Below are positions 52,844-62,266 of a DNA stretch of 64,000 bases, in pieces. The number at the start of each line of letters is the position of its first letter. Position 1 is the stretch's first letter. The position numbers were made by a program, and so were the translations under genes. This DNA is from an uncultured Roseobacter sp. (lineage in GTDB: Bacteria > Pseudomonadota > Alphaproteobacteria > Rhodobacterales > Rhodobacteraceae): positions 21,356-85,355 of the forward strand of contig NZ_CANKYM010000008.1 in the NCBI RefSeq assembly GCF_947488185.1, in the 5' to 3' direction. The notes beneath the pieces are model-generated. The model worked only from the letters and a program-made list of their open reading frames with translations. It had not been told where the DNA came from and did no database searches.

Positions 52844-52857
52844 TTGATGTGGGTCAA
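52844..52857. promoter_or_regulatory. FNR/FixK-like box (9 of 10) before YeeE/YedE gene
   Basis: TTGATGTGGGTCAA has one mismatch in the right half-site. It is 53 bp upstream of the transporter start, the same distance as the sites in the 17-39 kb island. Confidence 0.45.
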
Positions 52858-52875
52858 GCAGGCAGCACCCTCCGG

Positions 52876-53307
52876 CTATTCCAGCGCCTCCTGCACGATC
52901 TCGTCCAGCAACGCCTGCACCTGCTGCATCTCACCCTGCGGGTAGGTGCGATAGCCGATCCTCACCGCCCCCGCCTGATCCGCGACAAAAATGCCATAGG
53001 GGCAATGGGCGATGTTCATCGGGTCCGCCTCCATCACAGCGCGCGACACCTGCGCCGAGCAGAAGAGGAAGATATCGGCCTCATTGAACAGCGCCTTGGT
53101 GCTGCCCACATCCGCGCCGGTCCGGTTCAGCATCTCGCCGGTATGGCTGACATAATCGATGACCAGCCCGCGCCCGACAATGGCGCTTTCCACGGCAAAG
53201 GCCGCATCCTCGAAACTGCCATCAAAGGCATAGGTGACCGCCTGATCCGCCGCCTGTCCCGATCCCGCGATCAGGGCAACCGTCGCGGCAAGTATGAAAC
53301 GTCTCAT
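52876..53307 (-). CDS. Exported DUF302 protein
   Basis: 143 residues, signal peptide (residues 1-19, cleavage at GQA-AD). The remainder is a DUF302 domain (about 25-125; FEDAAFAVESAIVGRGLVI then FLFCSAQVSRAVM). Periplasmic, function unknown; members often occur beside sulfur-oxidation or cytochrome genes. Downstream of soxF by 81 bp. Confidence 0.78.
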   Translation of the reverse strand: MRRFILAATVALIAGSGQAADQAVTYAFDGSFEDAAFAVESAIVGRGLVIDYVSHTGEMLNRTGADVGSTKALFNEADIFLFCSAQVSRAVMEADPMNIAHCPYGIFVADQAGAVRIGYRTYPQGEMQQVQALLDEIVQEALE

Positions 53308-53388
53308 AGTCTCTCCTTCCAGATGGTGGCCTCACTCAAACACGTCCGGCCGGGCCCGCCCTTGATCCAGGTCAGCCCGGCCTATCTG

Positions 53389-54657
53389 TCAACCGAACAT
53401 GTCGGCGGTGATCCCGGCGTACCAGCCTTCGGATTCCTCGTAGGTGGCGCGGCGCAGATCGCTGCTCTCCCCGGTGGCGGAGATGAACCCATCCACCTTG
53501 GCGATCTTCTCTGCCGTTGCCTCATAGGTCGCACCCACCTTGACGCCGTCATTGGTGTCGATCAGCGACCAGCAGGTGTTGGAGAACTTCGCCGGAAACA
53601 CCTTCGACCCCGTCAGCGCCCCGCGCACCGCATTGGCGCAGACCTTGGCCTGCGAATTCGCCGAGAACCCTGATTTCGGCATATCGCCCTGCTGGCTCGC
53701 ATCGCCCAGAACGTGCACATCCGGGTCCGCCTTGCTGCTCATGTCGGCCGCGTTCACCGGCGCCCAGTTGCCCTCGGTCACGCCCGCCATCTCCGCAATC
53801 CGGCCCGCCTTCATCGCCGGGATCACGTTGCAGACGTCCACTTTCGTCTCCTCGCCGTCGATGCTCACGGTCATCGCCGCCGGGTCCACCGACACCGCGC
53901 CGCCGCCGAAATCGGCACCGATCCAGTCGATCATGCCTTCGTAGTGATTGGCCCAGCCCTCCTGGAACAGCGACATCTTGGAGAACTTCTCCTTGGGGTC
54001 AGCCACGATGATCTTGGCCGTCGGGTTGGTCTCTTTCAGCACATGCGCCACCATCGATACGCGTTCGTATGGTCCGGGCGGGCAGCGGAACGGGTTGGGC
54101 GGGGCCACCATCGCAAAGGTCCCGCCTTCGGGCATCGCCGCCACCTGCGCCTTGAGCAATTCCGTCTGCGAGCCGCCCTTATAGGCATGCGGCATGGCGT
54201 TCTGCGCGGCCAGCGACCAGCCCGCCACCGCGCCCTCGACAAAGTCGATGCCGGGGCTGAGGATCAGCTTGTCATAGGGCAGCTGCGCGCCCCCGGCGAG
54301 GCTCACCGTCTTGGCATCGCGGTCCACATCGACGGCCCAGTCGTGCACCACGTTGATCCCGTACTTGGCCGCCAGCGTGCCATAGGTGTGGCCCAGATCG
54401 TCGATCTCCTTGAACCCGCCAAGATAAAGGTTGGAGAAGAAACAGGTGAAATAGGTCCGCGACGGCTCGATCAGCGTCACATCGACGCCGCCCTTGCTGT
54501 CCTTGGCGATATAGCGCGCCGCCGTGGCCCCGCCGGCCCCGCCGCCGATGACGATAACGCGCGGTTTGCCGTGCCCATCCGCCAGAACCGCCGGAGCGCC
54601 TAACGTCGCTGCCGCCGCAACGCCCGTGCCCAGAAAAATACGTCTGTTCAGTGTCAT
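53389..54657 (-). CDS. soxF: SoxF, flavocytochrome c sulfide dehydrogenase flavoprotein
   Basis: 422 residues with a Tat signal (LNRRIFLGTGVAAAATLGAP, residues 3-22), start chosen at the ATG after GGGAGG. FAD motif VIVIGGGAGGATAARYIA (about 36-53). Redox cysteines TYFTCFFSNL and NTCWSLI correspond to the active-site disulfide of FCSD. It oxidises sulfide and passes electrons to the cytochrome SoxE encoded just upstream. Confidence 0.92.
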   Translation of the reverse strand: MTLNRRIFLGTGVAAAATLGAPAVLADGHGKPRVIVIGGGAGGATAARYIAKDSKGGVDVTLIEPSRTYFTCFFSNLYLGGFKEIDDLGHTYGTLAAKYGINVVHDWAVDVDRDAKTVSLAGGAQLPYDKLILSPGIDFVEGAVAGWSLAAQNAMPHAYKGGSQTELLKAQVAAMPEGGTFAMVAPPNPFRCPPGPYERVSMVAHVLKETNPTAKIIVADPKEKFSKMSLFQEGWANHYEGMIDWIGADFGGGAVSVDPAAMTVSIDGEETKVDVCNVIPAMKAGRIAEMAGVTEGNWAPVNAADMSSKADPDVHVLGDASQQGDMPKSGFSANSQAKVCANAVRGALTGSKVFPAKFSNTCWSLIDTNDGVKVGATYEATAEKIAKVDGFISATGESSDLRRATYEESEGWYAGITADMFG

Positions 54658-54685
54658 GTGGTTTCCCTCCCAGAAAACGACCCCG

Positions 54686-55390
54686 TTACTCGAGGTCCTT
54701 GAAATAGGCGGCCAGCGCCGCAATCTCCTCGTCATTCAATCGCCCGGCCATCATCTGCATCACCGGATGCGGGCGCAGCTTGCGCTTGTAGGCATGCATC
54801 GCGACCACGAAATCCTCGGTAGGCCAGCGGGTGATCGACGGGATGCCCTCGGCGCTGCCGTCCTGCTGGTGGCAGGTCAGACATTCGCTCGACAGGTATT
54901 CGCCGTATTCCGCATCCCCCTTCAGGGCCAGAATGGCCGGGTCCACGTCGTGATCCGTCGCCCGCGCCGTGGGTTCCGCTTCGGGCACATCGGCAGGGTT
55001 GTCAGAGTAATCCCGCAGGAACGCCAGTAAATCCGCCCGGTCCTGCGCATCCTTCAGCCCGCGAAAGCTCATGCGCGTCTTCGACACCAGCGCGCGGGGG
55101 TTTTCCACATAGGCGCCAAGCGTCTCTGCCGTCCAGATCAGCCCGTCATTGCCCGCGCGCGCCATGGACTTCGAATAGGCGTAGCCCTCATGCGCCGCCG
55201 CCCTGCGCCCGAAAATCCCGTTCAGATGCGGGCCGATCCGATCCCGTGCGCCCTGCCCGATCTCGTGGCAGCCCTTGCACTTGGTAAAGACCCTGGCCCC
55301 GGCCTCTGCATCGCCGAAATCCTCCGCCCACACCGCCCCGGCCACGGATATCGCGGCCAGGACAGCAGGGAGAAACACGGCCCGCAACAT
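54686..55390 (-). CDS. soxE: SoxE, diheme c-type cytochrome
   Basis: 234 residues from the ATG overlapping the soxD stop (TGATG). Signal peptide (1-22). Two heme sites CKGCH (residues 38-42) and CLTCH in the second half, each in a class I cytochrome domain. Electron acceptor of SoxF in the periplasm. Confidence 0.9.
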   Translation of the reverse strand: MLRAVFLPAVLAAISVAGAVWAEDFGDAEAGARVFTKCKGCHEIGQGARDRIGPHLNGIFGRRAAAHEGYAYSKSMARAGNDGLIWTAETLGAYVENPRALVSKTRMSFRGLKDAQDRADLLAFLRDYSDNPADVPEAEPTARATDHDVDPAILALKGDAEYGEYLSSECLTCHQQDGSAEGIPSITRWPTEDFVVAMHAYKRKLRPHPVMQMMAGRLNDEEIAALAAYFKDLE

Positions 55391-56406
55391 CACTCGGGGA
55401 TGCTAGCCAGATAGGCGGTGATCGCGGCCAGATCCGCCTCTTTCTTCAGCCCCGCAAAACTCATCTTGGTGCCTTTCATGAAGGCTTTGGGTTTGGACAG
55501 AAACGCCTGAAGGTTCTCCGCGTCCCAGACCAGACCGTCCTCTGCCATGGCCATCAGCGGCTTGGAATACTTGAACCCCTCGACCTGGCCCGCTGCCTGC
55601 CCCACGATCCCGGTCAGCACGGGGCCGGAACGGTTCTTGGCCCCCGCGCCGATCTGGTGGCAGGCCTTGCATTTCCGGAACACCTTCTCGCCCGCCGCGA
55701 TCAGCTCGGGATCCACCGCAGCCTCCTCCACCGCCGGGGCAACTGCCGGTGCCACCGCCGCTTCCTCCTCGGGCGCCGTGGTTTCCGCCTCCGGCGTCAC
55801 ATCCAGCACCATGGCCCGCATGGTCACCTGCACATCCTCCTTGCAGTTCTCCATGCAGGGCTCACCCACCCATTGCGCATGCTCCGTCTCGATCCGGTCA
55901 TCCACGATGAACCCATCCCGATTGGGCATCTCGAAATCGGCAAATGTCTCATCTGACAGCACGAAATCATCCTCCACCAGATCGTTGGAATAGAGGATAT
56001 AGGCGACAATCGCGTAGACCTCATCCGCCTCCAGCGACTGCGCATCACCAAAGGGCATCGACCGGTTCACATAGTCCCATGTGGTCGAGAGGTACGGCCA
56101 ATAGCTGCCCACGGTCTTCAGCGGGTCCTCATCGGCCAGCGTGTCCCAGCCACCGGCCAGCTTGGGCCAGTTGCCCACACCTTCGGCAAAATCGCCGTGG
56201 CAGGAGGCGCATTTATCGGCAAAGACCTCCTCCCCCGTCAGCACATCGCCGGAACCTGCGGGCAGGCCTGTGCCATCAGGAGAGACGTCCAGATCCCAGG
56301 CGGCGATTTCGGCGGGCAGCGCCTCCCGACCGAGACCGAACCCTTCGGCAAAAACCGGGGTGCCCAGCAGGGTCAAGGCCACCGCGCCTTTAAGAAACTT
56401 CGACAT
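55390..56406 (-). CDS. soxD: SoxD, diheme cytochrome of sulfur dehydrogenase
   Basis: 338 residues with signal peptide (1-20). Two cytochrome domains with CASCH (66-70) and CKACH (about 245-249), joined by an Ala/Glu/Pro/Val-rich linker near residues 205-235. It forms the SoxCD complex that oxidises the cysteine-bound sulfane sulfur on SoxY. Overlaps soxC by 17 bp. Confidence 0.93.
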   Translation of the reverse strand: MSKFLKGAVALTLLGTPVFAEGFGLGREALPAEIAAWDLDVSPDGTGLPAGSGDVLTGEEVFADKCASCHGDFAEGVGNWPKLAGGWDTLADEDPLKTVGSYWPYLSTTWDYVNRSMPFGDAQSLEADEVYAIVAYILYSNDLVEDDFVLSDETFADFEMPNRDGFIVDDRIETEHAQWVGEPCMENCKEDVQVTMRAMVLDVTPEAETTAPEEEAAVAPAVAPAVEEAAVDPELIAAGEKVFRKCKACHQIGAGAKNRSGPVLTGIVGQAAGQVEGFKYSKPLMAMAEDGLVWDAENLQAFLSKPKAFMKGTKMSFAGLKKEADLAAITAYLASIPE

Positions 56407-57658
56407 TTTCCGCCTCCCCGCTCGGGCGCACCCACCAGGTCTGGATACAATTGTTGTGATAGATCGAATTCAGCCCCCGAACCTCCCGCAACTGCGCCTT
56501 GGTAGGCTGCACATAGCCGGTCTCATCCATGGCGCGGCTTTGCAGAAACATATCCTCGCCGTCCCAATCGGTATCGAGATAGAACCGCGTCAGCGCCATC
56601 TTCTCCCCCGGTTTGGCCAGCCGCGCGGTCTCCCACGACTTGCCGCCATCCTTGGAGACATCGACGCGGGCGATCGCCCCACGCCCCGACCAGGCCAGCC
56701 CGGTGATCACCAGCGGCCCCTTGCCATGGGTGATCGGCGCCTGCGGGCTCGGTGATGTAACGACCGATTTCGCATCCATCGCCCAGGTCCATTTGCGCGA
56801 TGTGCCATCCTCCAGCGTGTCGGTGTATTTGCTGGTCTCCTCGCGGCTTTCGACCGGGCCATCCATGACCTCGACCCGGCGCAGCCACTTGACCCACATG
56901 TTGCCTTCCCAGCCCGGCACCACCAGCCGCACTGGGTATCCATGTTCCTTGCGCAGCGCCTCGCCATTGGCCTTGAAGGCGACCAGCACGTCATCCAGCG
57001 CCTTTTCCATCGGGATCGACCGGCCATTCGAGGACGCATCCGCGCCTTCGACATAGACCCATTTGTCTGCCAGATCGCCCGCCGCCCCCAGCCCCGCTTC
57101 GGCAAGGATCGTGCGCAGCGGCACGCCCGTGTATTCCATGTTGTGGATCATGCCATGGGTGAACTGCGCGCCGTTCAGCTGCGCGCCCGCCCATTCCATG
57201 CCGGTGTTGGCGGCACATTCGCAGAAATAGACATGGTTTTCCCGCGGGAACCGTTCCAGATCGGCGTAGGAAAAGATCAGCGGGCGGTCCACCAGCCCGT
57301 TGATCATCAGCCGGTAGTCCTGCTTGCTCAGTTCAATCGCGCCGGAGTGGTGCCGTTCAAAGGCACAGCCCTGCGGCGTGATCGTGCCGTCCAGCGCGTG
57401 GATGGGCGTGAAGTTGATCGAACTGATCGTGTCGGCGGTCAGCCATTCCACGTTGCGCCGGATCACGTCGCCCTCGAACTCGATGGGCAGCCCGTAGGGC
57501 GTGGCATCGACCCCGTCGCCCAAGCCGCTGGCCCAGGGCTGCACGTCGGTGATCAGCGGATCGGGCGTGGCAGCACGGGCACCGCCGGCCACCGTGGCGG
57601 CGGCACCGGCGGCGAGGCCCTTTTTAAGAAACGTCCTGCGCGACGTCTTCTGCGTCAT
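56390..57658 (-). CDS. soxC: SoxC, molybdenum subunit of sulfur dehydrogenase
   Basis: 422 residues with a Tat signal (SRRTFLKKGLAAGAAATVAG, residues 6-25). The sulfite-oxidase fold is shown by ERHHSG (about 101-106) and FCECAANTG, with the molybdopterin-binding Cys likely residue 148, and a C-terminal dimerisation domain. SoxCD removes six electrons per sulfane sulfur. Its presence means thiosulfate can be taken to sulfate without sulfur globules. Confidence 0.94.
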   Translation of the reverse strand: MTQKTSRRTFLKKGLAAGAAATVAGGARAATPDPLITDVQPWASGLGDGVDATPYGLPIEFEGDVIRRNVEWLTADTISSINFTPIHALDGTITPQGCAFERHHSGAIELSKQDYRLMINGLVDRPLIFSYADLERFPRENHVYFCECAANTGMEWAGAQLNGAQFTHGMIHNMEYTGVPLRTILAEAGLGAAGDLADKWVYVEGADASSNGRSIPMEKALDDVLVAFKANGEALRKEHGYPVRLVVPGWEGNMWVKWLRRVEVMDGPVESREETSKYTDTLEDGTSRKWTWAMDAKSVVTSPSPQAPITHGKGPLVITGLAWSGRGAIARVDVSKDGGKSWETARLAKPGEKMALTRFYLDTDWDGEDMFLQSRAMDETGYVQPTKAQLREVRGLNSIYHNNCIQTWWVRPSGEAENVEVS

Positions 57659-57682
57659 GGTTTCACTCCATGTTGGTTTCGA

Positions 57683-59380
57683 TCAGGCGCCAACGACGTT
57701 GACGCTGTTATTCGGCGACACCGTCACGGTGCCCTGTTTGGCGATATGGCTTTCGACCACGTCCCAGATTTGCGGCCCTTCGGTGCCCTCGTTGACCGAG
57801 GCCCAGCCCGCGACCTGATAGGTCTTGGACGGGTCAATCTTTTCGCCGGTGCTGAGCAGCGTCATCTCGGTGATGCGGCTGCCCTGCGCTTTGGTGATGT
57901 CGATGCGGTAGCCAAGCCCCCCGGTGCGCACCATGTCACCACCCTGCTGGTAATAGGGGTCGGGGTTGAAGAGATTGTCGGCCACGTCCTCCAACACCAC
58001 ATGCAGGAATTCACCGGTCATTTCAGTCCGGTAAGCCGCGCCATAGCTCATCGAGGTCACGTTCCAGATATCCTCGCGGGTGATGTCCTGCCCCGGCAGG
58101 ATCGACGGCCCCCAACGCACCCCGGGGCTGAGCGCGATATCCGCCTCCCGCTCCGACAGCAACGCGTCGCAGATCAGATCGTCCCAGGTGCCGTTGAAAT
58201 TACCCCGGCGGTAGAGCAGGCTGTCGGTCTTGCCGATCACCTCGCTCAGGGCGCTCTCATAGGGCGCGCGCACAGTATCGATCAACGTGGCTACCTCCGG
58301 GTCAGGCGTGATGACATCCGAGAAGATCGGGATCAGCTTGTGCCGGAAGCCCATCATGCGCCCGTTGCGCACATCCAGATCGACGCGGCTGACAAACTTG
58401 CCGTTCGACCCGGAGGCCACGATCACGGTCTCGCTCACCAGCACCGGTTCCGGCAGCGCGTCATGGGTGTGGCCCGACAGGATCACATCGATGCCGCTGA
58501 CAATCCCCGCCATCTTCTTGTCCACGTCAAAACCGTTGTGGCTCAGCACCACGACCAGTTCCGCGCCCTCGGCACGCACCTGATCGACCATCTCCTGCAT
58601 GTTTTCGTCCCGAATGCCAAAGGCGTATTCGGGGAACATCCAGCCGGGGTTGGCGATGGGCATGTAAGGAAACGCCTGCCCGATAACGGCCACCTTTACA
58701 CCACCGCGCTCAAAGAACTTGTAAGGCGGGAAAAGCTCGGCGGGCTCATCCCATTCCGCGTCGAATATGTTCTGCCCCAGCGCCGCAAAGGGCAGCCCTT
58801 CAACGATCTCGTTCACCCGCTCCGAGCCCAGCGTGAATTCCCAGTGAAAGGTCATCGCATCGGGTTTCAGCGCGTTCATCACCTCGACCATGTCCTGCCC
58901 TTGGGTGTGATAGCAAGTGTAGCTGCCGTGCCAGGTGTCGCCGCCATCCAACAGCAGCGCATCGGGCCGGTCGGCGCGGATATGGTTGATCACCGTGGCC
59001 ACCCGGTCCAGCCCGCCAACCCGGCCATAGCCCCGCGCCAGCGCCTCGAAATCCCCCGAGGACAGCGCGTAATGCGAGGGCGAGCCGTCCTCAATCCCAT
59101 ACATCCGGCGGAATTCGGCCCCGGTCACATGCGGTACCGCCCCCTTGTTGTCACCGACGCCGATGTTGATCGACGGCTCGCGGAAATAGATCGGCTTCAA
59201 CTGCGCATGAATATCCGTGACATGGATCAGCGAGACATTCCCGAAGGTCTCGAACTGCAGCAGCTGATCCTGCGTCAGCGCCTGCTGTGCGGCCAGCCGC
59301 CCCCATTGCCCGAACCCCGACGCGCCGAGAAGGGCGCTCGCGGCCATGCTGGTCTGGAGAAAATCGCGGCGGGATATCAT
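57683..59380 (-). CDS. soxB: SoxB, thiosulfohydrolase
   Basis: 565 residues, usual length. Tat signal SRRDFLQTSMAASALLGASG. The dimanganese 5'-nucleotidase-like fold is marked by VTDIHAQLKP, GGDTWHGS, VLSHNGFD and SGHTHDALPE. Hydrolyses the terminal sulfonate from SoxY-bound thiosulfate as sulfate. Followed by soxC. Confidence 0.95.
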   Translation of the reverse strand: MISRRDFLQTSMAASALLGASGFGQWGRLAAQQALTQDQLLQFETFGNVSLIHVTDIHAQLKPIYFREPSINIGVGDNKGAVPHVTGAEFRRMYGIEDGSPSHYALSSGDFEALARGYGRVGGLDRVATVINHIRADRPDALLLDGGDTWHGSYTCYHTQGQDMVEVMNALKPDAMTFHWEFTLGSERVNEIVEGLPFAALGQNIFDAEWDEPAELFPPYKFFERGGVKVAVIGQAFPYMPIANPGWMFPEYAFGIRDENMQEMVDQVRAEGAELVVVLSHNGFDVDKKMAGIVSGIDVILSGHTHDALPEPVLVSETVIVASGSNGKFVSRVDLDVRNGRMMGFRHKLIPIFSDVITPDPEVATLIDTVRAPYESALSEVIGKTDSLLYRRGNFNGTWDDLICDALLSEREADIALSPGVRWGPSILPGQDITREDIWNVTSMSYGAAYRTEMTGEFLHVVLEDVADNLFNPDPYYQQGGDMVRTGGLGYRIDITKAQGSRITEMTLLSTGEKIDPSKTYQVAGWASVNEGTEGPQIWDVVESHIAKQGTVTVSPNNSVNVVGA

Positions 59381-59446
59381 ATGCGTATTCCTGAATATAT
59401 CTTAAGGAGAAAACCCCGCACGGGCACCGCGCGGGGCATTCAAGGC

Positions 59447-60292
59447 TTAGTTTCGGATCGACGGACCCTCAACGCTCAACCCGTTGCCGCGTGAGGCGAC
59501 ATAAAGCTCCAGCGCGATGAACTCCGGGCTGCCGGGGGAATAAGTCTCCGCCCGCGTATCACGGATGCAGCCCTTGAACCGCGCATGCGCTGCGTTCAGT
59601 TTGGTGTTTTTCAAACGATACACAGGAAAACCGTTGATCTGCCCCTGGCTGAGGTGGTCGGCGCGGATCATGTTGCCGTAATTGTCCTCGTGGCAATTGG
59701 AACAGGCCAGCTCCAGCTGACCGGTGCGGGTGTAATAAAGCTCCTTGCCCGCCTCCCAGGTCGATTGCGCGGGACCGTCAATCGCCACATTCACCGGCAT
59801 GCCGCGCGACACCGAGGCCAACAGCGCGGTCATATTGACCATGTCCCCGCCAGTGTATTTCCACTTCTCCGCGCCCATCCGGTTTTCCCGGCAGTCGTTG
59901 ATCTGCATCTCCAGCGTGCGCACTTCGCCCGCCGCCTCGTTGTACTTGGGATAGACCGGGCGCACACCGGCCATGGTCTCGGATCCCTCATGACAACTCG
60001 CACAGGATTTGCCTTCGGACCCATCGACCGTGTTCCAGACCTCCTCCGCCTGCTCCACGAAAATCATGCCGGGGTTGTCGAAATCATCCGCCTGCATGGC
60101 CCGCGTTTCCGTGCCCCGGAAATGCCAGCCCGAAATCACCTCGTCCATCACATCGGACAGATGATCAGGGGCGGCGGTGCGGGTCACCAGCGTGATGTCC
60201 TCGTTGAGGATCAGCGTGTCCTCCACAGGCTCCGCGCTCAGCGGTAGGGCGGTCAATGCGCCCGCCAGCAATGCGCCAGTCCATATCTTCAT
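59447..60292 (-). CDS. soxA: SoxA, diheme cytochrome c
   Basis: 281 residues from the ATG after GGGAGGG; the frame is open upstream across soxZ without a good start. Signal peptide (1-20). Heme sites CASCH (97-101) and CSNCH (197-201); active-site Cys242 in FKGCIRDTRAE carries the persulfide that ligates heme. Works with SoxX to attach thiosulfate to SoxY. Confidence 0.94.
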   Translation of the reverse strand: MKIWTGALLAGALTALPLSAEPVEDTLILNEDITLVTRTAAPDHLSDVMDEVISGWHFRGTETRAMQADDFDNPGMIFVEQAEEVWNTVDGSEGKSCASCHEGSETMAGVRPVYPKYNEAAGEVRTLEMQINDCRENRMGAEKWKYTGGDMVNMTALLASVSRGMPVNVAIDGPAQSTWEAGKELYYTRTGQLELACSNCHEDNYGNMIRADHLSQGQINGFPVYRLKNTKLNAAHARFKGCIRDTRAETYSPGSPEFIALELYVASRGNGLSVEGPSIRN

Positions 60293-60317
60293 AGTTGTCC
60301 CTCCCCAGACAAACGGA

Positions 60318-60647
60318 TTATTCGACGGCGATCTTCTTGCTCGTGTCGTAGACCGAGCCGTCGTCGTCATACCAGGTAAAGACGAACTCACCGGCTTCCG
60401 GCACAACCGCCTCGAACTCCAGATAGGGGTTCGTGGAAATCGCCGGTTCCAGCACCACGTCGATGACGTTCTCGCCGTTGAAATCGCAGGTAAAGCGGTT
60501 GATGATCGAGCGCGGGATGACGTTGCCGTCATCGTCCTTGCGCTGGCCGGATTCCATCTTGTGGCTGATCAGCGTCTTGATCGTGATGGTCTCGCCAGCG
60601 GCCGCTGTCTTGGGCACTTTAACGCGGGGTTTTACACCTGTTGCCAT
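60318..60647 (-). CDS. soxZ: SoxZ, sulfur-carrier partner
   Basis: 109 residues, no signal peptide; exported with SoxY as a complex. Typical start GVKPRVKVPKTAAAGETITI and C-terminal VFTWYDDDGSVYDTSKKIAV. Immunoglobulin-like fold that supports the SoxY carrier arm. Confidence 0.94.
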   Translation of the reverse strand: MATGVKPRVKVPKTAAAGETITIKTLISHKMESGQRKDDDGNVIPRSIINRFTCDFNGENVIDVVLEPAISTNPYLEFEAVVPEAGEFVFTWYDDDGSVYDTSKKIAVE

Positions 60648-60663
60648 GTCTGAACTCTCCTGA

Positions 60664-61080
60664 TTAGCCGCCGCAGCCGCCGATTGTCACCTTGACCGTC
60701 GCAGCGGCCTGCACGAAGGAGCCGTCCTCCAGCTTCGCAATCGCGACCACGTCCTGCGTGCCTGCAAGGCGGATGCGGGTCGAGGCGGCGCGCGACGCGG
60801 CCAGCTTGCCGAATTTGAAGGTCGCCACCGGCGGGGTCGGGTTGCCCAAGGCCAGCACCATGATCTCCACCGCCGTCTCCGAGGCGACCTCAATCGGCAC
60901 GGTGTTGCCGTTCTCCGCGATCTCGGGCGCGGTCAGGGTGATGTCCCCCGATCCGATCTCGGCGCCGCCGGTAAAGGCCGCAATGGCCTCCTCGGGCGTC
61001 GTCGCCGCCTGCAGCGGCAGCCCTGCAACCAGACAGGCGCTGACGCCCATCAGCATTGCGTTGCGTCGTGTCAGTTCCAT
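60664..61080 (-). CDS. soxY: SoxY, sulfur-carrier protein
   Basis: 138 residues with a Tat signal (LTRRNAMLMGVSACLVAGLP). The C-terminus ends VTIGGCGG, the swinging arm whose Cys136 carries the sulfur intermediates through the cycle. Gene order X-Y-Z is the standard one. Confidence 0.95.
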   Translation of the reverse strand: MELTRRNAMLMGVSACLVAGLPLQAATTPEEAIAAFTGGAEIGSGDITLTAPEIAENGNTVPIEVASETAVEIMVLALGNPTPPVATFKFGKLAASRAASTRIRLAGTQDVVAIAKLEDGSFVQAAATVKVTIGGCGG

Positions 61081-61111
61081 GCGTGAACCTCCTTTGATCC
61101 CCTCGGGGTCG

Positions 61112-61585
61112 TTACTCTTTCAAGGTGGCCAGATAAGCCACCACATCTTCGATCTGTTGCGCGGTCAGCAGCGGGCCAAAGGTGTCATCCGCCGCCTCGC
61201 CGGTATAGGCGTTGCCGGGGCGGATGAAGCCTTCGGTCTTGTAAAAGGACGGCATCATGCTGTCCTCAAACATGATCTTGGCATTGGCGACGATGCCGCG
61301 CAGTTCCGCCTCGGTCCAGCGGTCCCCGGCCCCGTCCAGCATCGGGCCGATCTCACCATGAAACGGCACATCGGCCAGATCGGTGACCTCGTGGCAGGCC
61401 ACGCAATTGCCAAGGCTCTTGTTGCCGGCGATCTCGCGGCCCATGGCCGGGTCGCCCGCCGTACCGGTCAGAGAGGTCTCGACGCTGCCGTCCACATAGA
61501 CCACGGCCGTGGGCGCGATCTCCTCCGCCGCCCCGCTGAAGGTCGAGGCGGTCAGGGCCAAAATTGCCAGAAAAGTGCGTTCCAT
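61112..61585 (-). CDS. soxX: SoxX, monoheme cytochrome c
   Basis: 157 residues from the ATG after GGGAGGAC. Signal peptide (1-20), heme site CVACH (61-65), axial Met likely in DSMMPSFYK. Forms SoxAX. First structural gene of the XYZABCDEF set; a palindrome lies 66 bp upstream. Confidence 0.93.
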   Translation of the reverse strand: MERTFLAILALTASTFSGAAEEIAPTAVVYVDGSVETSLTGTAGDPAMGREIAGNKSLGNCVACHEVTDLADVPFHGEIGPMLDGAGDRWTEAELRGIVANAKIMFEDSMMPSFYKTEGFIRPGNAYTGEAADDTFGPLLTAQQIEDVVAYLATLKE

Positions 61586-61650
61586 GCGTCCTCCCAAACA
61601 CATTCAATGTTCAGCATACCATAGGACACGAAACCGTGACCGATCAAGAA

Positions 61651-61672
61651 CAAATTCAACTATTCGAATTTG
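61651..61672. promoter_or_regulatory. Palindrome before soxX, probable SoxR operator
   Basis: CAAATTC and GAATTTG form perfect 7-bp arms around an 8-base centre; nine of eleven pairs match over 22 bp. It lies between the soxW end and the soxX start, a region where the ArsR-type repressor SoxR is known to act in related sox clusters. Confidence 0.5.
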
Positions 61673-61680
61673 AAATCCTC

Positions 61681-62253
61681 TCAATCGGCGGTGCCATCCG
61701 CCCGTTCCTGAATGCGCCGCGCGTGATAGCGTTGAAAATCCTCCTCTGAATCAAGCGCGTATCGCTTCTCATAGACCCAGGTGAACATATCCAGCGTCGT
61801 GCCCGGCCCAAACGCGCCCGGCATCAGGGCCACGGCGGCGCTCTGCGCCGTTGCGCCCGCGTCGACCTCTTCCGGCAGGAACAGAATCGACGGGGTAAAG
61901 AGCAGCCCCCATTTCCGCGCCGCCTGTTTCTCGCTCAGGGTCTCGCCATCGAAATCGGTGATCTCGGTATCGCCATGCAGATTGACCTGCACGACAAAGA
62001 AATTCTCGGCGATGTAACTGGCGATATCCGCGCGCGGAAAGACCTCCTCATGCATCTTCGTGCAGTAGATGCAGCCGCGCTGCTCCACCATCAGCACCAG
62101 CCGTTTGCCTTCGTGATTGGCTTCGGCCAGGTCTTCGCGCAGGTCCTTGAAGGTGTCGCGCATCCAGTCGGTCTTGTGCAGCCCGTCGTCGCCCAGCTCC
62201 GCGGCAAAGCCGGGCAGTGCGATCAGGCTCAGAAGGATCAGCAGGCGTTTCAT
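61681..62253 (-). CDS. soxW: SoxW, periplasmic thioredoxin
   Basis: 190 residues, signal peptide (1-18). Redox motif GCIYC (about 60) in EQRGCIYCTKMHEEVFP, typical of SoxW-like thioredoxins. It takes reducing power from SoxV to keep the SoxYZ carrier or associated proteins reduced. Start is the ATG after AGGAGA. Confidence 0.9.
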   Translation of the reverse strand: MKRLLILLSLIALPGFAAELGDDGLHKTDWMRDTFKDLREDLAEANHEGKRLVLMVEQRGCIYCTKMHEEVFPRADIASYIAENFFVVQVNLHGDTEITDFDGETLSEKQAARKWGLLFTPSILFLPEEVDAGATAQSAAVALMPGAFGPGTTLDMFTWVYEKRYALDSEEDFQRYHARRIQERADGTAD

Positions 62254-62266
62254 CAGGCGGTCTCCT

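Noticed and set aside
51727..53673. 648-codon plus-strand frame across the YeeE/YedE and DUF302 genes
   Set aside because: It crosses two good genes and their intergenic region and is basic and repetitive in composition.
56942..59494. 850-codon plus-strand frame opposite soxC and soxB
   Set aside because: Shadow across two certain sox genes; no motif.
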